33,440 nucleotides of DNA, taken from Spirochaetia bacterium. Lineage in GTDB: Bacteria > Spirochaetota > Spirochaetia > Treponematales > Treponemataceae. The position numbers and the translations under genes are program-made. Positions 1 through 7,998 of the stretch are shown in pieces. The notes beneath the pieces were generated by a model. The model searched no databases. It worked only from the letters and a program-made list of their open reading frames with translations, and had not been told where the DNA came from. Position 1 is the stretch's first letter, and each line of letters opens with the position of its first letter. The stretch is taken from assembly GCA_022768865.1 (NCBI GenBank), contig JALELH010000108.1, forward strand, positions 1 to 33,440. Reading direction: 5' to 3'.

Positions 1-29
1 AAAAACCGACGCTATTTCAGGCGGTTTTT
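1..29 (-). terminator. Intrinsic terminator candidate after the ABC permease
   Basis: An 8-bp inverted repeat (AAAAACCG and CGGTTTTT, 13-nt loop) lies 20 bp past the permease stop and ends in a T run at the window edge. The A/T tracts on both sides would let it work in both directions. The stem has only three G-C pairs, and anything to the left is not visible. Confidence 0.5.
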
Positions 30-49
30 ATCTTCTCTCCATCAGGGTG

Positions 50-1003
50 TCAGGCTTTCTTTGCAACTGCTTTTTTAGTTCCGTATTTCTGTTTAAGGAC
101 AGGAACAGAAAGTGCAACGGCAACGACTACGGCAGAAAGAAGCTTTAAATCCTGTGTCTTCATTCCAAGCTGAAGGACAATGGCTATGATTACACGGTAA
201 ATGATTGAACCGAAAACAACGCCAAGCAAAGACCACCAGAAGCCGAAACGCTTGCCGAAAATAACTTCACCTATAATGATGGAAGCAAGGCCAATAACGA
301 TTGTTCCGATACCCATGCTTACGTCTCCGAACCTTTGCTGCTGCATTACAAGGGCACCGCTTAAAGCAACAAGTCCGTTGGCAATCATAAGGGCCAGAAT
401 CTGCATGCTGTCCGTATTGATTCCCTGAGCACGGCTCATGGAACTGTTGTCTCCTGTAGCGCGGATTGCACTGCCCACTTCTGTTCCAAAGAACCAGTAA
501 AGCACTGCAATTATGATTGCACAATAGATGATTCCAACAATAAGGCTTGCAACAGAAGTTGCACTTACAGGGAAAAGGTCTCCTAAATTAAGTGCATTGT
601 TCACCCAGTTTACTACAGTTTTATGTGCCCTTGTCAAAGGCTGGTTTGGTCCGCCTAAAACATGCAGGTTAATTGAATAAAGTGCAAGCTGAACAAGAAT
701 ACCTGCAAGGATTCCCGGTATCTTAAGCTTTGTTGTTAAAAAACCGGTTAAAAGGCCTGCAATTGCGCCTGCAACCGTTGCAACAAGAACTGCAATCAGA
801 GGGTTAACGCCGCTTACAATAAGAAGTGCACAGGCACATCCGCCCAATGCAAAACTGCCGTCTACGGTCATGTCGGCAAAATCAAGAATCTTAAATGTAA
901 TGTAAACACCAAGAGCCATTATTCCCCATAAAATACCCTGGGAAACTGCACCAAGCATTGCTCCAGAAAAAGGAACTATAAAATCCAGTAAAGTTTCAAA
1001 CAT
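50..1003 (-). CDS. ABC transporter inner-membrane permease (branched-chain/TrpY-like family)
   Basis: This 317-aa protein is almost entirely hydrophobic, with about eight to nine membrane segments. It resembles the permeases that pair with an ABC_sub_bind substrate lipoprotein and a LivF/G-type ATPase, as in the putative tryptophan/tyrosine uptake systems of Firmicutes and spirochaetes. The Gly-rich N-terminal stretch (GILWGIMALGVYITFKILD) and the late GEVIFGKRFGF segment are typical of the family. A TTG at 1012 would add three residues, but it lies at the -10 box, so the ATG at 1003 is chosen. The C-terminus is a Lys/Ala tail, probably cytoplasmic. Neither the substrate protein nor the ATPase is in the window, so the substrate is unknown. 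A likely terminator follows the gene, so it may be the last gene of its operon or stand alone. Confidence 0.85.
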   Translation of the reverse strand: MFETLLDFIVPFSGAMLGAVSQGILWGIMALGVYITFKILDFADMTVDGSFALGGCACALLIVSGVNPLIAVLVATVAGAIAGLLTGFLTTKLKIPGILAGILVQLALYSINLHVLGGPNQPLTRAHKTVVNWVNNALNLGDLFPVSATSVASLIVGIIYCAIIIAVLYWFFGTEVGSAIRATGDNSSMSRAQGINTDSMQILALMIANGLVALSGALVMQQQRFGDVSMGIGTIVIGLASIIIGEVIFGKRFGFWWSLLGVVFGSIIYRVIIAIVLQLGMKTQDLKLLSAVVVAVALSVPVLKQKYGTKKAVAKKA

Positions 1004-1011
1004 GATTAGCA

Positions 1012-1017
1012 ATTATA
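1012..1017 (-). promoter_or_regulatory. -10 box of the permease gene
   Basis: A perfect TATAAT on the minus strand ends 8 nt before the ATG at 1003. No convincing -35 is visible at 16-18 bp. No Shine-Dalgarno fits in the gap, so a leaderless or near-leaderless transcript is predicted. Confidence 0.5.
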
Positions 1018-1078
1018 GCACATAATCTTTCAGTAGCATAGAAATTTTTTCATATTAAAATGTAAAAAAAAGAATTAC

Positions 1079-1238
1079 GACGAAAGTAAATATTATTTAG
1101 AAGCCAGAACCTGTTGTTACTTTCGTCTCAAGAATTGCATCCGCAATTCTTGTACAGGCAGTTTTGAAATCAGGCTTCATCGCTTCTTTCCTACAGATTT
1201 TTTTTCATTGCCGAACCTGCCTACGGCGTCTGTTTACA
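1079..1238 (+). repeat. Structured dispersed repeat, copy A (truncated/chimeric)
   Basis: This non-coding stretch starts with an 11-bp inverted repeat (GACGAAAGTAA at 1079-1089, TTACTTTCGTC at 1117-1127). It continues with a perfect 10-bp hairpin (1129-1152) and ends with AACCTGCCTACGGCGT near 1213-1228. The first and last parts match, in the same order, the element at 8176-8290 read on the minus strand: both share CGAAAGTAAAT, TTTAGAA and the AACCTGCCTACGGCG block. Copy A lacks the left outer arm seen there and has extra sequence, including the hairpin, in the middle. It sits between the divergent permease and AraC genes, outside both promoters. Confidence 0.7.
1129..1152 (+). repeat. Perfect 10-bp hairpin inside repeat copy A
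   Basis: CAAGAATTGC and GCAATTCTTG are perfectly complementary with a 4-nt loop. The core AGAATTGCAT recurs in the hairpin between argJ and argB at 10427-10460, suggesting a REP-like mobile palindrome inserted in the element. No T run follows, so it is not a typical terminator. Confidence 0.6.
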
Positions 1239-1281
1239 ATAATTTTATTATTCTAAAAAAATATTGGGAAAGTGTAACTTA

Positions 1282-1310
1282 TTGACAAAAAAAACGTAAA
1301 ATGAAATAAT
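1282..1310 (+). promoter_or_regulatory. Sigma70-type promoter ahead of the AraC-family gene
   Basis: A perfect -35 TTGACA (1282-1287) is followed after 17 bp by AATAAT (1305-1310). TAATAA at 1307-1312 is an alternative -10 with 19-bp spacing. Transcription should begin near 1317 and meets the terminator-like hairpin at 1326 almost at once. Confidence 0.6.
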
Positions 1311-1325
1311 AACCCTAACAGCAAT

Positions 1326-1367
1326 GGCGCTGGAAACAGGATATAACTGTCTCCAGTGCCTTTTTTT
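1326..1367 (+). terminator. Intrinsic terminator/attenuator in the AraC leader
   Basis: The stem arms are 1326-1339 and 1347-1360 with a 7-nt loop. Thirteen of 14 positions pair, counting one G-U; the single mismatch is A-C. Seven Ts follow (1361-1367). The only gene upstream on this strand is none (the permease points away), so this hairpin does not end a visible gene. It lies between a strong promoter and the AraC start at 1393. It is either a leader attenuator or the 3' end of a roughly 50-nt small RNA. Confidence 0.7.
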
Positions 1368-1392
1368 GTTTTAAACTTCCAGGGGGCTACTT

Positions 1393-2199
1393 ATGGAAAA
1401 AAACGCATCTTATCTTGAACCTGTTCAGCCTTTTTTTGAATTAAAGACTGAAAATTTCTATCATGACGTTGTAGAATCACAGGGCAAATACTGGTTCTAC
1501 AGTTTTTCAAGCAAAAGCAATGGTGAATCAAACAGCGTTGCCTTTATGCCGGACGGATGCACAAACCTGGTAATTGCCTGCGGAAAGTTTTTTGAAGCCC
1601 ACATGGTTTACAATACAACAACAGCCGTTTCCTTTGAAATGAAGCCGGAAACAGAATACTTTGCCATCCGCTTTGAACCGGGAGACAATCCTTTTTCCAG
1701 CGGAGACGAAATAAAGGCAAATGCAGGCAAAGTTCTTGAAGCAGAAACAGACAGCCTTAAGAAAATCTATTCCCTTATAATAAAGGAAAATTCTTTTGAA
1801 GACAGAATGAACGCCGCCTGTGCTTTCCTTAAGACAATAGAAGTTAATTCTTCTACAAAGGAACTTTTCAGGCAGCTGCTCGACATTATAATAGAAAAGA
1901 ACGGACTTATAAAAATAAGCCAGCTGGAAAGCCTTGCAGGATATTCTTCACGCTACATTAACCATCTTTTTGACGTAAATGCAGGCATGAGCGCAAAACA
2001 GTTCTGCAACATCGTAAAGTTCCAGCTTGTCCTTGCAGAAATCAACAAGGGTCAGATTAATTCATTTTCAAAGATTGCCGCAGATTACAGATTCTACGAT
2101 CAGAGCCATTTTATCCATGAATTTAAATCCTATACCGGCATGACGCCAAGCAGCTACAGCGAAGCAATGAAAATTGAATCAATGAAGATTGCAGGCTGA
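1393..2199 (+). CDS. AraC-family transcriptional regulator
   Basis: This 268-aa protein has an AraC/XylS double helix-turn-helix at about residues 171-258. It includes the diagnostic second-helix signature YDQSHFIHEFKSYTGMTPSSY-like region (235-255, given here only as landmarks YDQSHF and GMTP). The N-terminal half carries FMPDGCTNLV (51-60), the pattern of the DUF6597-type ligand or sensing domain found in many AraC regulators. An AGGGGG Shine-Dalgarno sits 8 nt before the ATG, unlike many neighbours that lack one. It probably acts as a cytoplasmic DNA-binding regulator. The target is unknown; the divergent ABC permease is a possible target by position only. Expression may be gated by the leader hairpin at 1326-1367. 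Confidence 0.88.
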   Translation: MEKNASYLEPVQPFFELKTENFYHDVVESQGKYWFYSFSSKSNGESNSVAFMPDGCTNLVIACGKFFEAHMVYNTTTAVSFEMKPETEYFAIRFEPGDNPFSSGDEIKANAGKVLEAETDSLKKIYSLIIKENSFEDRMNAACAFLKTIEVNSSTKELFRQLLDIIIEKNGLIKISQLESLAGYSSRYINHLFDVNAGMSAKQFCNIVKFQLVLAEINKGQINSFSKIAADYRFYDQSHFIHEFKSYTGMTPSSYSEAMKIESMKIAG

Positions 2200-2211
2200 T
2201 TTTTATTTAAT

Positions 2212-2240
2212 TTGATTTTTTAACAATGCCCTATTAGAAT
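2212..2240 (+). promoter_or_regulatory. Promoter of the capA-helicase-lipoprotein operon
   Basis: TTGATT (2212-2217), a 17-bp spacer and TAGAAT (2235-2240) are seen on the plus strand. TATATT at 2240-2245 is an alternative -10. The predicted 5' leader before the ATG at 2255 is under about 10 nt and has no Shine-Dalgarno. Confidence 0.55.
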
Positions 2241-2254
2241 ATATTCCGGTTATT

Positions 2255-3397
2255 ATGAAGCAAAGTCCTTTGGTTTTTATAATCGGAATATTTTTTTTAT
2301 CCTCATGTTCAACTACAAAAGTAAATTCTCCGTCTGATGTAAATATAAATATAATAGAAGAAAAAAATGAGCTTACCCTTCTTTTTGCAGGGGACATTAT
2401 GGCTCATCCAGAAATTACGGAAAGGAATTATGATTCCCTTCTTAAAGATATTGAACCCATAATAAAAAGCGCAGACTTTGCCTTTGCCAATTTTGAATCT
2501 ACCGTAAACGATGAGCTGCCGCAGTCCGGCTACCCTTTGTTCAACTGTCATAGAGCCTATGCAGAAAAAATAATTGCAGGCGGCTTTAATGTATTCAGCC
2601 TGGCAAACAACCACATTAATGATTTTCATTTAGAAGGACTTGATTCTACAAAGGCATTTTTTGATTCTAAAAAGGATGCAGGCATTTATTCAGCAGGCAT
2701 AAAAGATGCTAAAAATGCACCCATAAAGTTTATATTAATAGAAAAGAACGGAATAAAAATTCTTTTTGCAGCCGTTACGGAAGTATTGAATTTTACAACT
2801 GAGCTTGAATATTTTGATTTTCTTAAAGAGACCCCAAAAGCACGGCAGGAATTTCTAGGGCAGATTCAATCAGAAAAAATAAAAAACAATGCAGACATTC
2901 TGGTTCTTTCCTTTCATACGGCAGAACCGGAATACGAGCGCAGCATTGCAGAAAAAAGCAAAAACTTTTATTATTCTTTAATAAATAATGGTGCAGATAT
3001 TTTATGGATAAACCATCCCCATGTTTCCAAGGAATGGGAAGTAATCCACACAAAAGACAATAAGCAGAAAATTATTTTTTATTCTGTGGGGAATACAGTC
3101 AGCTCTCAAAGGCGCAGGCCAAACTTTAAGAAGCCGGACAGCCCAAGGGATTATACAGGAGACAGTTTTCTTTTTACTGTTAAAATAGAAAAAACTGCAG
3201 ATGGTGTTGTAATTGAAAGTCCGGAGCCGGAATTAATAACAACCTGCATTACGGAAAACAGCGAGTTCGTTGTAAAAAAACTTGATGACGCTCTTATAAA
3301 TAGATTAAAAGAAGACGGAAATGAAAAGTGGGCAGCCTACCTTTCAGAAAGAAAAAAACTAATGGAAAATATTAAAGGAAAAGATACATGGCAATAA
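2255..3397 (+). CDS. CapA/PgsA-type metallophosphatase-fold lipoprotein
   Basis: This 380-aa protein begins with a lipoprotein signal peptide whose lipobox is LSSC, so Cys18 would be lipidated and the mature protein anchored to a membrane. The body is the CapA (PGA_cap) fold related to calcineurin-like metallophosphatases. Metal-ligand landmarks are GDIMAH (46-51), FANFES (77-82), the NNH motif (118-120), SFHTAEPEY, INHPHV and YSVGN. Family members are linked to poly-gamma-glutamate capsule synthesis in Bacillus, but most homologues outside capsule loci have unknown roles, and no capBC genes are present. Its last 10 bp overlap the helicase start, so the two are translated together. The substrate cannot be inferred. 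Confidence 0.85.
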   Translation: MKQSPLVFIIGIFFLSSCSTTKVNSPSDVNINIIEEKNELTLLFAGDIMAHPEITERNYDSLLKDIEPIIKSADFAFANFESTVNDELPQSGYPLFNCHRAYAEKIIAGGFNVFSLANNHINDFHLEGLDSTKAFFDSKKDAGIYSAGIKDAKNAPIKFILIEKNGIKILFAAVTEVLNFTTELEYFDFLKETPKARQEFLGQIQSEKIKNNADILVLSFHTAEPEYERSIAEKSKNFYYSLINNGADILWINHPHVSKEWEVIHTKDNKQKIIFYSVGNTVSSQRRRPNFKKPDSPRDYTGDSFLFTVKIEKTADGVVIESPEPELITTCITENSEFVVKKLDDALINRLKEDGNEKWAAYLSERKKLMENIKGKDTWQ

Positions 3398-5973
3398 ACT
3401 ATAAGGACCTTCCGGTCTACGCACAGAAAGAACGCATTCTTGAAACATTAAAAGACAATCAGGTAGTGGTAGTCCAGAGCCCTACAGGTTCCGGAAAAAC
3501 AACGCAGATACCGGTAATTCTCCACGAAGCAGGCTATTCACAAAACGGAATAATTGCCGTAACACAGCCAAGAAGAATTGCCGCCCTAAGCGTAAGCGAA
3601 TTCATTTCAAAGCAGTTAAAGACAAAATATCCTGGTCTTGTAGGATACAAAATGCGCTTTGAAGACAAGACGGACAACACTACAAGAATAAAAATAATGA
3701 CGGACGGAATCCTTCTTCAGGAAATGAAGCTTGATCCTTACATGTCCAAGTATTCCGTAATAATGGTAGACGAAGCCCACGAAAGAAGCCTTAACATTGA
3801 CTTTGTCCTAGGTCTTTTAAAACGCATTCTTGCCGTACGCCATGATTTTAAAGTCATAGTAAGTTCTGCAACAATGAACGCAGAAAGTTTCAGCAACTAT
3901 TTTGGCGGCTGCCCTATCGTTACTATAGACACACAGACATTCCCCGTTACCATGGTTTACGACCCGCCGGCCCTTAAAACCACAACGGCATCTGCAGAAG
4001 GTGAAGAAGCCCTGCTTAATAAAATAGAAACAACCATAGACAGGGTTTTAGACAACAAGACCACAGGGGACATTCTGGTATTCCTTCCGGGAGAAAAAGT
4101 AATCAAGGACTGCATGGAAAAACTTTACAACAGCACCTTTAAAAGCAAAATCCATATCGTTCCTTTATATGGCAGGCTGCCAAAGGAAGAGCAGGAAAAA
4201 GTTTTTGATTCTGCACCCTTCGGCAAAAAGAAAGTTGTATTAAGCACCAACATTGCAGAAACATCAGTCACCATAAACGGAATTACGACGGTAATAGACA
4301 GCGGACTTGCAAAGCTTAACTTTTACAGCCCGAGAACCTTTACTTCAAGCTTAAACGAAACACCCGTAAGCCGTGCAAGCTGCAACCAGCGCAGGGGAAG
4401 AGCCGGCCGCACCTGTGAAGGAACATGCTACAGGCTTTACAGCCGTGAAGATTTTGATGCAAGGCAGGAATACACAACAGAAGAAATATACAGGACAGAC
4501 CTTAGCGAAGTTGTCCTGCGCATGGCAGAACTTGGCATTACGGATTTTGAAAAATTTGACTTTATTTCTCCTCCTGGAAGGGAAGGAATCATCGGTGCAG
4601 TACAGACTTTAAACATGCTTCATGCCTTAGAAAAAGACGGAACACTTTCTGCTACAGGCAAGCTCATGGTAGAATTCCCACTTGAACCGCGCGTTTCTAA
4701 AATCCTTGTAGAAAGCATAATGCGCTACCCTGATGTCCTGGAAGACGTAATCATAGCCGCTGCCTTTTTAAGCACCCAGTCTCCTTTTGTTCTGCCAGTT
4801 GGTGAAGAAATGGATGCACGCATGGCACACCATTCTTTCCGCGACATTCAGGGAGACTTTGTAACTTACGTTAAGCTTTTCCGCACATACATGGCACAGC
4901 CTAATAAAGAAAAGTTCTGCAAAAGAAGTTACCTTGACGAACGTGTAATGGCAGAAATTTTAAATATAAAGGAACAGCTTGAAGACATAATTTCTAAAAG
5001 GCTCCAGATGCCTATTACAGGCGGCGGCAGCATGGACAACTACCTTTGCTGCATTGCCAGCGGCATGATTCAGTTTGTATGCGTCCGTGACGGCAGGGAA
5101 AATTACAGAAGCCTTACGCAGGACCATATTTCAATCCACCCTGGCTCTTCAATGTTTAAGACTTTTCCTCTATACATCGTTGCAGGTGAAATTGTCCGTA
5201 CAAGCAGAATGTTTGCCATGAGCGTTTCACCCCTTACAAAAAAACTTCTGGCACAGATAGATCCGGAACTTGAACACGACCTTGCAGTTGTCCGCAGCAG
5301 TAAAGGCAAAAGCCTTACGGGCAATATGGAATATTCCGGAACCACTTTCAAAGAAGAATTTGAAAAGGATAAGAAAGGCAGGAAAGGTAAAAAATCAAAG
5401 CAGGAAGACGAAGATCATGTTAGCATCGGCGGCGTAAACTTTGAAATCAAAAAGTTTAAAGGCAAGGACACGGTAACACTTCCATGGAAGGATTTTAAGA
5501 GCGCACTTCCTGCAGAAAAAGACGAAAACCTTCTTGCACGCCTGGCCGGGTTAAAAGGCTCAATTATAATGAAAGGCGGATTCAGCCTTTTGGCCGGTGA
5601 AAAGATGGAGCTTATCATAAAGGCTGCAAGAACATTAAACCTTGAACCTTTAGAAGAGGGCTCATGGCCTAGAAAAATGAACGTCAATATTCACGAAACA
5701 TTCGCCATAGACAAGCTTGGCAACTGTGCGCCATACATAATGCGCGTTACCGTGGCAAAAAGTGCATCAAAGGAAAACGGCTTTATTACCCTGTTTACGG
5801 ACGGCAGGGGAAGATACTGGTTTAAGGTATGCCGCGGTTTTGTAACTGCAATTAACGAAACTATTTCTTCTTTAGAAAAGCTTATTGATGAAGCAGAAAC
5901 ACTGAATCTTGATAAGGCACAAAAAGAAAAAATCAATATGGTTTACCGTCTTTTAAATGGAATGTATGAATGA
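3388..5973 (+). CDS. DEAH-box ATP-dependent RNA helicase (HrpA/HrpB-like)
   Basis: This 861-aa superfamily 2 helicase has Walker A PTGSGKTT (32-39), TQPRR (59-63), the DEAH box (128-131), SAT (160-162), STNIAETS (motif V region, 286-293) and QRRGRAGR (motif VI, 334-341). The winged-helix, ratchet and OB-fold regions expected in DEAH helicases should lie between about 360 and 640. It is longer than E. coli HrpB (about 809 aa) and much shorter than HrpA (about 1300). A Lys-rich linker (about 660-675) leads to a roughly 190-residue C-terminal region that I do not recognise. A Shine-Dalgarno (AAAGGA) lies inside the end of the capA gene. The role is presumably RNA remodelling. The hrpA symbol is not certain, so it is left blank. 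Confidence 0.9.
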   Translation: MAINYKDLPVYAQKERILETLKDNQVVVVQSPTGSGKTTQIPVILHEAGYSQNGIIAVTQPRRIAALSVSEFISKQLKTKYPGLVGYKMRFEDKTDNTTRIKIMTDGILLQEMKLDPYMSKYSVIMVDEAHERSLNIDFVLGLLKRILAVRHDFKVIVSSATMNAESFSNYFGGCPIVTIDTQTFPVTMVYDPPALKTTTASAEGEEALLNKIETTIDRVLDNKTTGDILVFLPGEKVIKDCMEKLYNSTFKSKIHIVPLYGRLPKEEQEKVFDSAPFGKKKVVLSTNIAETSVTINGITTVIDSGLAKLNFYSPRTFTSSLNETPVSRASCNQRRGRAGRTCEGTCYRLYSREDFDARQEYTTEEIYRTDLSEVVLRMAELGITDFEKFDFISPPGREGIIGAVQTLNMLHALEKDGTLSATGKLMVEFPLEPRVSKILVESIMRYPDVLEDVIIAAAFLSTQSPFVLPVGEEMDARMAHHSFRDIQGDFVTYVKLFRTYMAQPNKEKFCKRSYLDERVMAEILNIKEQLEDIISKRLQMPITGGGSMDNYLCCIASGMIQFVCVRDGRENYRSLTQDHISIHPGSSMFKTFPLYIVAGEIVRTSRMFAMSVSPLTKKLLAQIDPELEHDLAVVRSSKGKSLTGNMEYSGTTFKEEFEKDKKGRKGKKSKQEDEDHVSIGGVNFEIKKFKGKDTVTLPWKDFKSALPAEKDENLLARLAGLKGSIIMKGGFSLLAGEKMELIIKAARTLNLEPLEEGSWPRKMNVNIHETFAIDKLGNCAPYIMRVTVAKSASKENGFITLFTDGRGRYWFKVCRGFVTAINETISSLEKLIDEAETLNLDKAQKEKINMVYRLLNGMYE

Positions 5974-6422
5974 ATAAGTTAATATTTTCCTTTGCCGCAC
6001 TTGCGGCAGTTTTATTTACAGGCTGCGTAACTCTTCCTAACGAAAAAACAGAAATCTGTGATGTAAATAAGGAAGAAGTTTATACCGTCAGCTTCAGCAG
6101 GGAAAATGACCTTTCTTTTTATATCCTGCATGTTAACCTTCTGGAAGAAGTAAATCCGGCATCCTTAAACGGAATAAAAGTGCTGGCAGAAAATTCAACA
6201 GATAACAGCGTAAAAATAAAGGCAGTAATGGAAAATGAATTTTCAGAAATAGTTGCAGAGTCTGTTCCCGTTACAATAGAAGCAGGAAAAGAAGAAACTG
6301 TTGTATTTAATTTTTACCAGCTGCCCGAAGAAGATGCAGAAACAAACGTAGTTTCCTTTTACATTGAAGGCAAACTTAACGCAGGAAGCATAAGTTTAGG
6401 CAATATGGAATTTATACAATAA
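5970..6422 (+). CDS. Small predicted lipoprotein, function unknown
   Basis: This 150-aa protein has a short basic N-terminus, a hydrophobic segment and the lipobox LFTGC (Cys19), so it should be lipidated. The mature part is acidic and appears to form one beta-sandwich-like domain (alternating hydrophobic strands, ending in SFYIEGKLNAGSISLGNMEF). I recognise no family. Its ATG overlaps the helicase stop in an ATGA arrangement and lacks a clear Shine-Dalgarno, so translation is probably coupled. Only 2 bp separate its stop from that of the convergent gene, and no terminator hairpin is visible between them. Confidence 0.75.
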   Translation: MNKLIFSFAALAAVLFTGCVTLPNEKTEICDVNKEEVYTVSFSRENDLSFYILHVNLLEEVNPASLNGIKVLAENSTDNSVKIKAVMENEFSEIVAESVPVTIEAGKEETVVFNFYQLPEEDAETNVVSFYIEGKLNAGSISLGNMEFIQ

Positions 6423-6424
6423 CC

Positions 6425-7924
6425 CTATTCATTTTCCATGACGGCAGAAAGCAAGACAGACCTGTGGTCAACCGGCATAAGGCCGTCTGCATAAACCTTT
6501 AATGGCTGCAGCATGTAAGAACTGCCGCCTTCCTTGCTTTCTTCTGCAGAAACTTTATAAATGCCGCTTAAAAAAGCATTTTCTTTATTTTCTGAGCGGA
6601 ACTGAATAAGATTTAAATCCTTACTTGTCTGCCAGAAATAACTTCCTTCATCAGAAAAATTATCTCCTGTTACAGAGAACCTGCCCTCTGCAAGTTTAAC
6701 AATGTAGCCTTCAGAAGTTTTCCATGACTTTATTTTTTCAAATTCAACGGAAAGTTCATCAGAAGACTTCCTTGTCTTTAACTTTGATTTAAAATTATTC
6801 TGCTTTGTCTTTTTGTAGTCTCCGTCCCACACTGTGCTTTCAGAAATCCTCATGCGCACGTCGTCCTGAATGCGCAGGTGAATTTCTTCCGTAGACTTTA
6901 ATGAAATATCTACGCGGCGCTTTAAGTTTTCTATTTCCTGGTTTATGGTAGAAAGATACATGCCGTTTCTGCGTATGTTGCTGTGAGCCCAGATGTAAAC
7001 TTCTTCCGTGTCGTCCTTAAAGAAAATTATTTCCTTTGAACCGTAATTAAAGAACAGGTAACGCACGCCGCTGCCGTCACTTTCGTTCATGTACCACAGG
7101 CCTTCAAGAAAATTGGCAAAAGTTTCTACAGTGCCATCCTGGATTTTTGCAAGTTCCTTTGCTGCAATGCGGCTGCCTGCAACGCGCAGCGTTTTTGTCT
7201 TTACATACTGATTTTCTGCACTGCTCCATTCATACTGAATCTGAAGCTGGTCGTTGCTGTTTTCTTTTTCCGTGTCTGTAGTATACACCCAGATAGGAAA
7301 GCTTGTGCCGTTGGCTTTTGAACGCTCGTAGGCATCGTAGCGGTCCATCTGCTGAACAAAGATTGTGCCGTCTCCGCGCAGGTCTGCAATTTTCCTTAAG
7401 ACAAACCTTCCGTTATAGTTGCTTATATGGAATGCCTTTAATATTGAATCTCCGTTTTCTGCAAATCCCTGGTAAACAAGTGCATTTCTGTGGTCTCCGC
7501 TTAAGTCTATTCCGATATAGGAAAAAGTCTGAGCCTGAATTATTTCCGTGTTAAGTTCCGCCTTTCTGTCGTAGGTAGAAGTCTTTTCGTTGTATAAGCC
7601 CACTATGAGGGAAATATACGGAGTGTCCATGGTGCGGACGGCGTTTACCTGGTCGTCAAAACCGTCTCCGTCAAAATCCATGCTGACTATGCTTAAAAGG
7701 GTTTCATTGCCGTGCAGTGGAATCAAAGAGACAAAAGCAGCGTCTTCATCTTCTACGGCTACATCCTGAACAGGCCCCTGGGTTTCTGAATTTGTCTTTG
7801 GAATTACAACGGAAGAAGTTACTGTTTTTTCTTCTTCTTTATATATAGATTTTTTTGCAAGAAGCACGGTAAGAACAGCACAGGAAGCAAGTATAAGCAA
7901 AGCAAGGGTTATTTTTTTCTTCAT
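6425..7924 (-). CDS. Exported or membrane-anchored protein with an EF-hand-like calcium loop
   Basis: This 499-aa protein has an N-terminal hydrophobic segment (about 5-23, preceded by MKKK) that could be an uncleaved anchor or a signal peptide; LASC could serve as a weak lipobox. A Ser/Thr/acidic linker (about 30-60) leads to DFDGDGFDD (83-91), the DxDxDG calcium-loop pattern seen in FG-GAP/VCBS-type repeats. A second, weaker DLSGDHRN motif follows. The rest looks beta-rich, with no recognisable enzyme motif. In size and layout it recalls the proteins named pallilysin-related adhesins in treponemes, but that is recollection and unverified. It has its own promoter right at the start codon, and the 22-bp repeat array lies about 60 bp upstream of that promoter. 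Confidence 0.7.
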   Translation of the reverse strand: MKKKITLALLILASCAVLTVLLAKKSIYKEEEKTVTSSVVIPKTNSETQGPVQDVAVEDEDAAFVSLIPLHGNETLLSIVSMDFDGDGFDDQVNAVRTMDTPYISLIVGLYNEKTSTYDRKAELNTEIIQAQTFSYIGIDLSGDHRNALVYQGFAENGDSILKAFHISNYNGRFVLRKIADLRGDGTIFVQQMDRYDAYERSKANGTSFPIWVYTTDTEKENSNDQLQIQYEWSSAENQYVKTKTLRVAGSRIAAKELAKIQDGTVETFANFLEGLWYMNESDGSGVRYLFFNYGSKEIIFFKDDTEEVYIWAHSNIRRNGMYLSTINQEIENLKRRVDISLKSTEEIHLRIQDDVRMRISESTVWDGDYKKTKQNNFKSKLKTRKSSDELSVEFEKIKSWKTSEGYIVKLAEGRFSVTGDNFSDEGSYFWQTSKDLNLIQFRSENKENAFLSGIYKVSAEESKEGGSSYMLQPLKVYADGLMPVDHRSVLLSAVMENE

Positions 7925-7930
7925 TGCATT

Positions 7931-7959
7931 ATTTTAGTGATAAGAGCATAAACTGACAA
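7931..7959 (-). promoter_or_regulatory. Promoter giving a leaderless transcript of the 499-aa gene
   Basis: On the minus strand: TTGTCA (7954-7959), a 17-bp spacer, TAAAAT (7931-7936), 6 nt, then ATG. Transcription would begin at or next to the A of the start codon, leaving no room for a Shine-Dalgarno. Confidence 0.65.
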
Positions 7960-7998
7960 GCAGTATGTGAACATGTGCAAGGGCTTATAATAGCCCAA

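Noticed and set aside
1004..1012. TTG start at 1012 for the ABC permease
   Set aside because: It begins at the edge of the perfect TATAAT; the ATG at 1003 is a normal start.
1311..1392. Fluoride, c-di-GMP or other known riboswitch in the AraC leader
   Set aside because: GCAATGGCG at the start is superficially like some riboswitch motifs, but the rest is a plain terminator hairpin with no aptamer around it.
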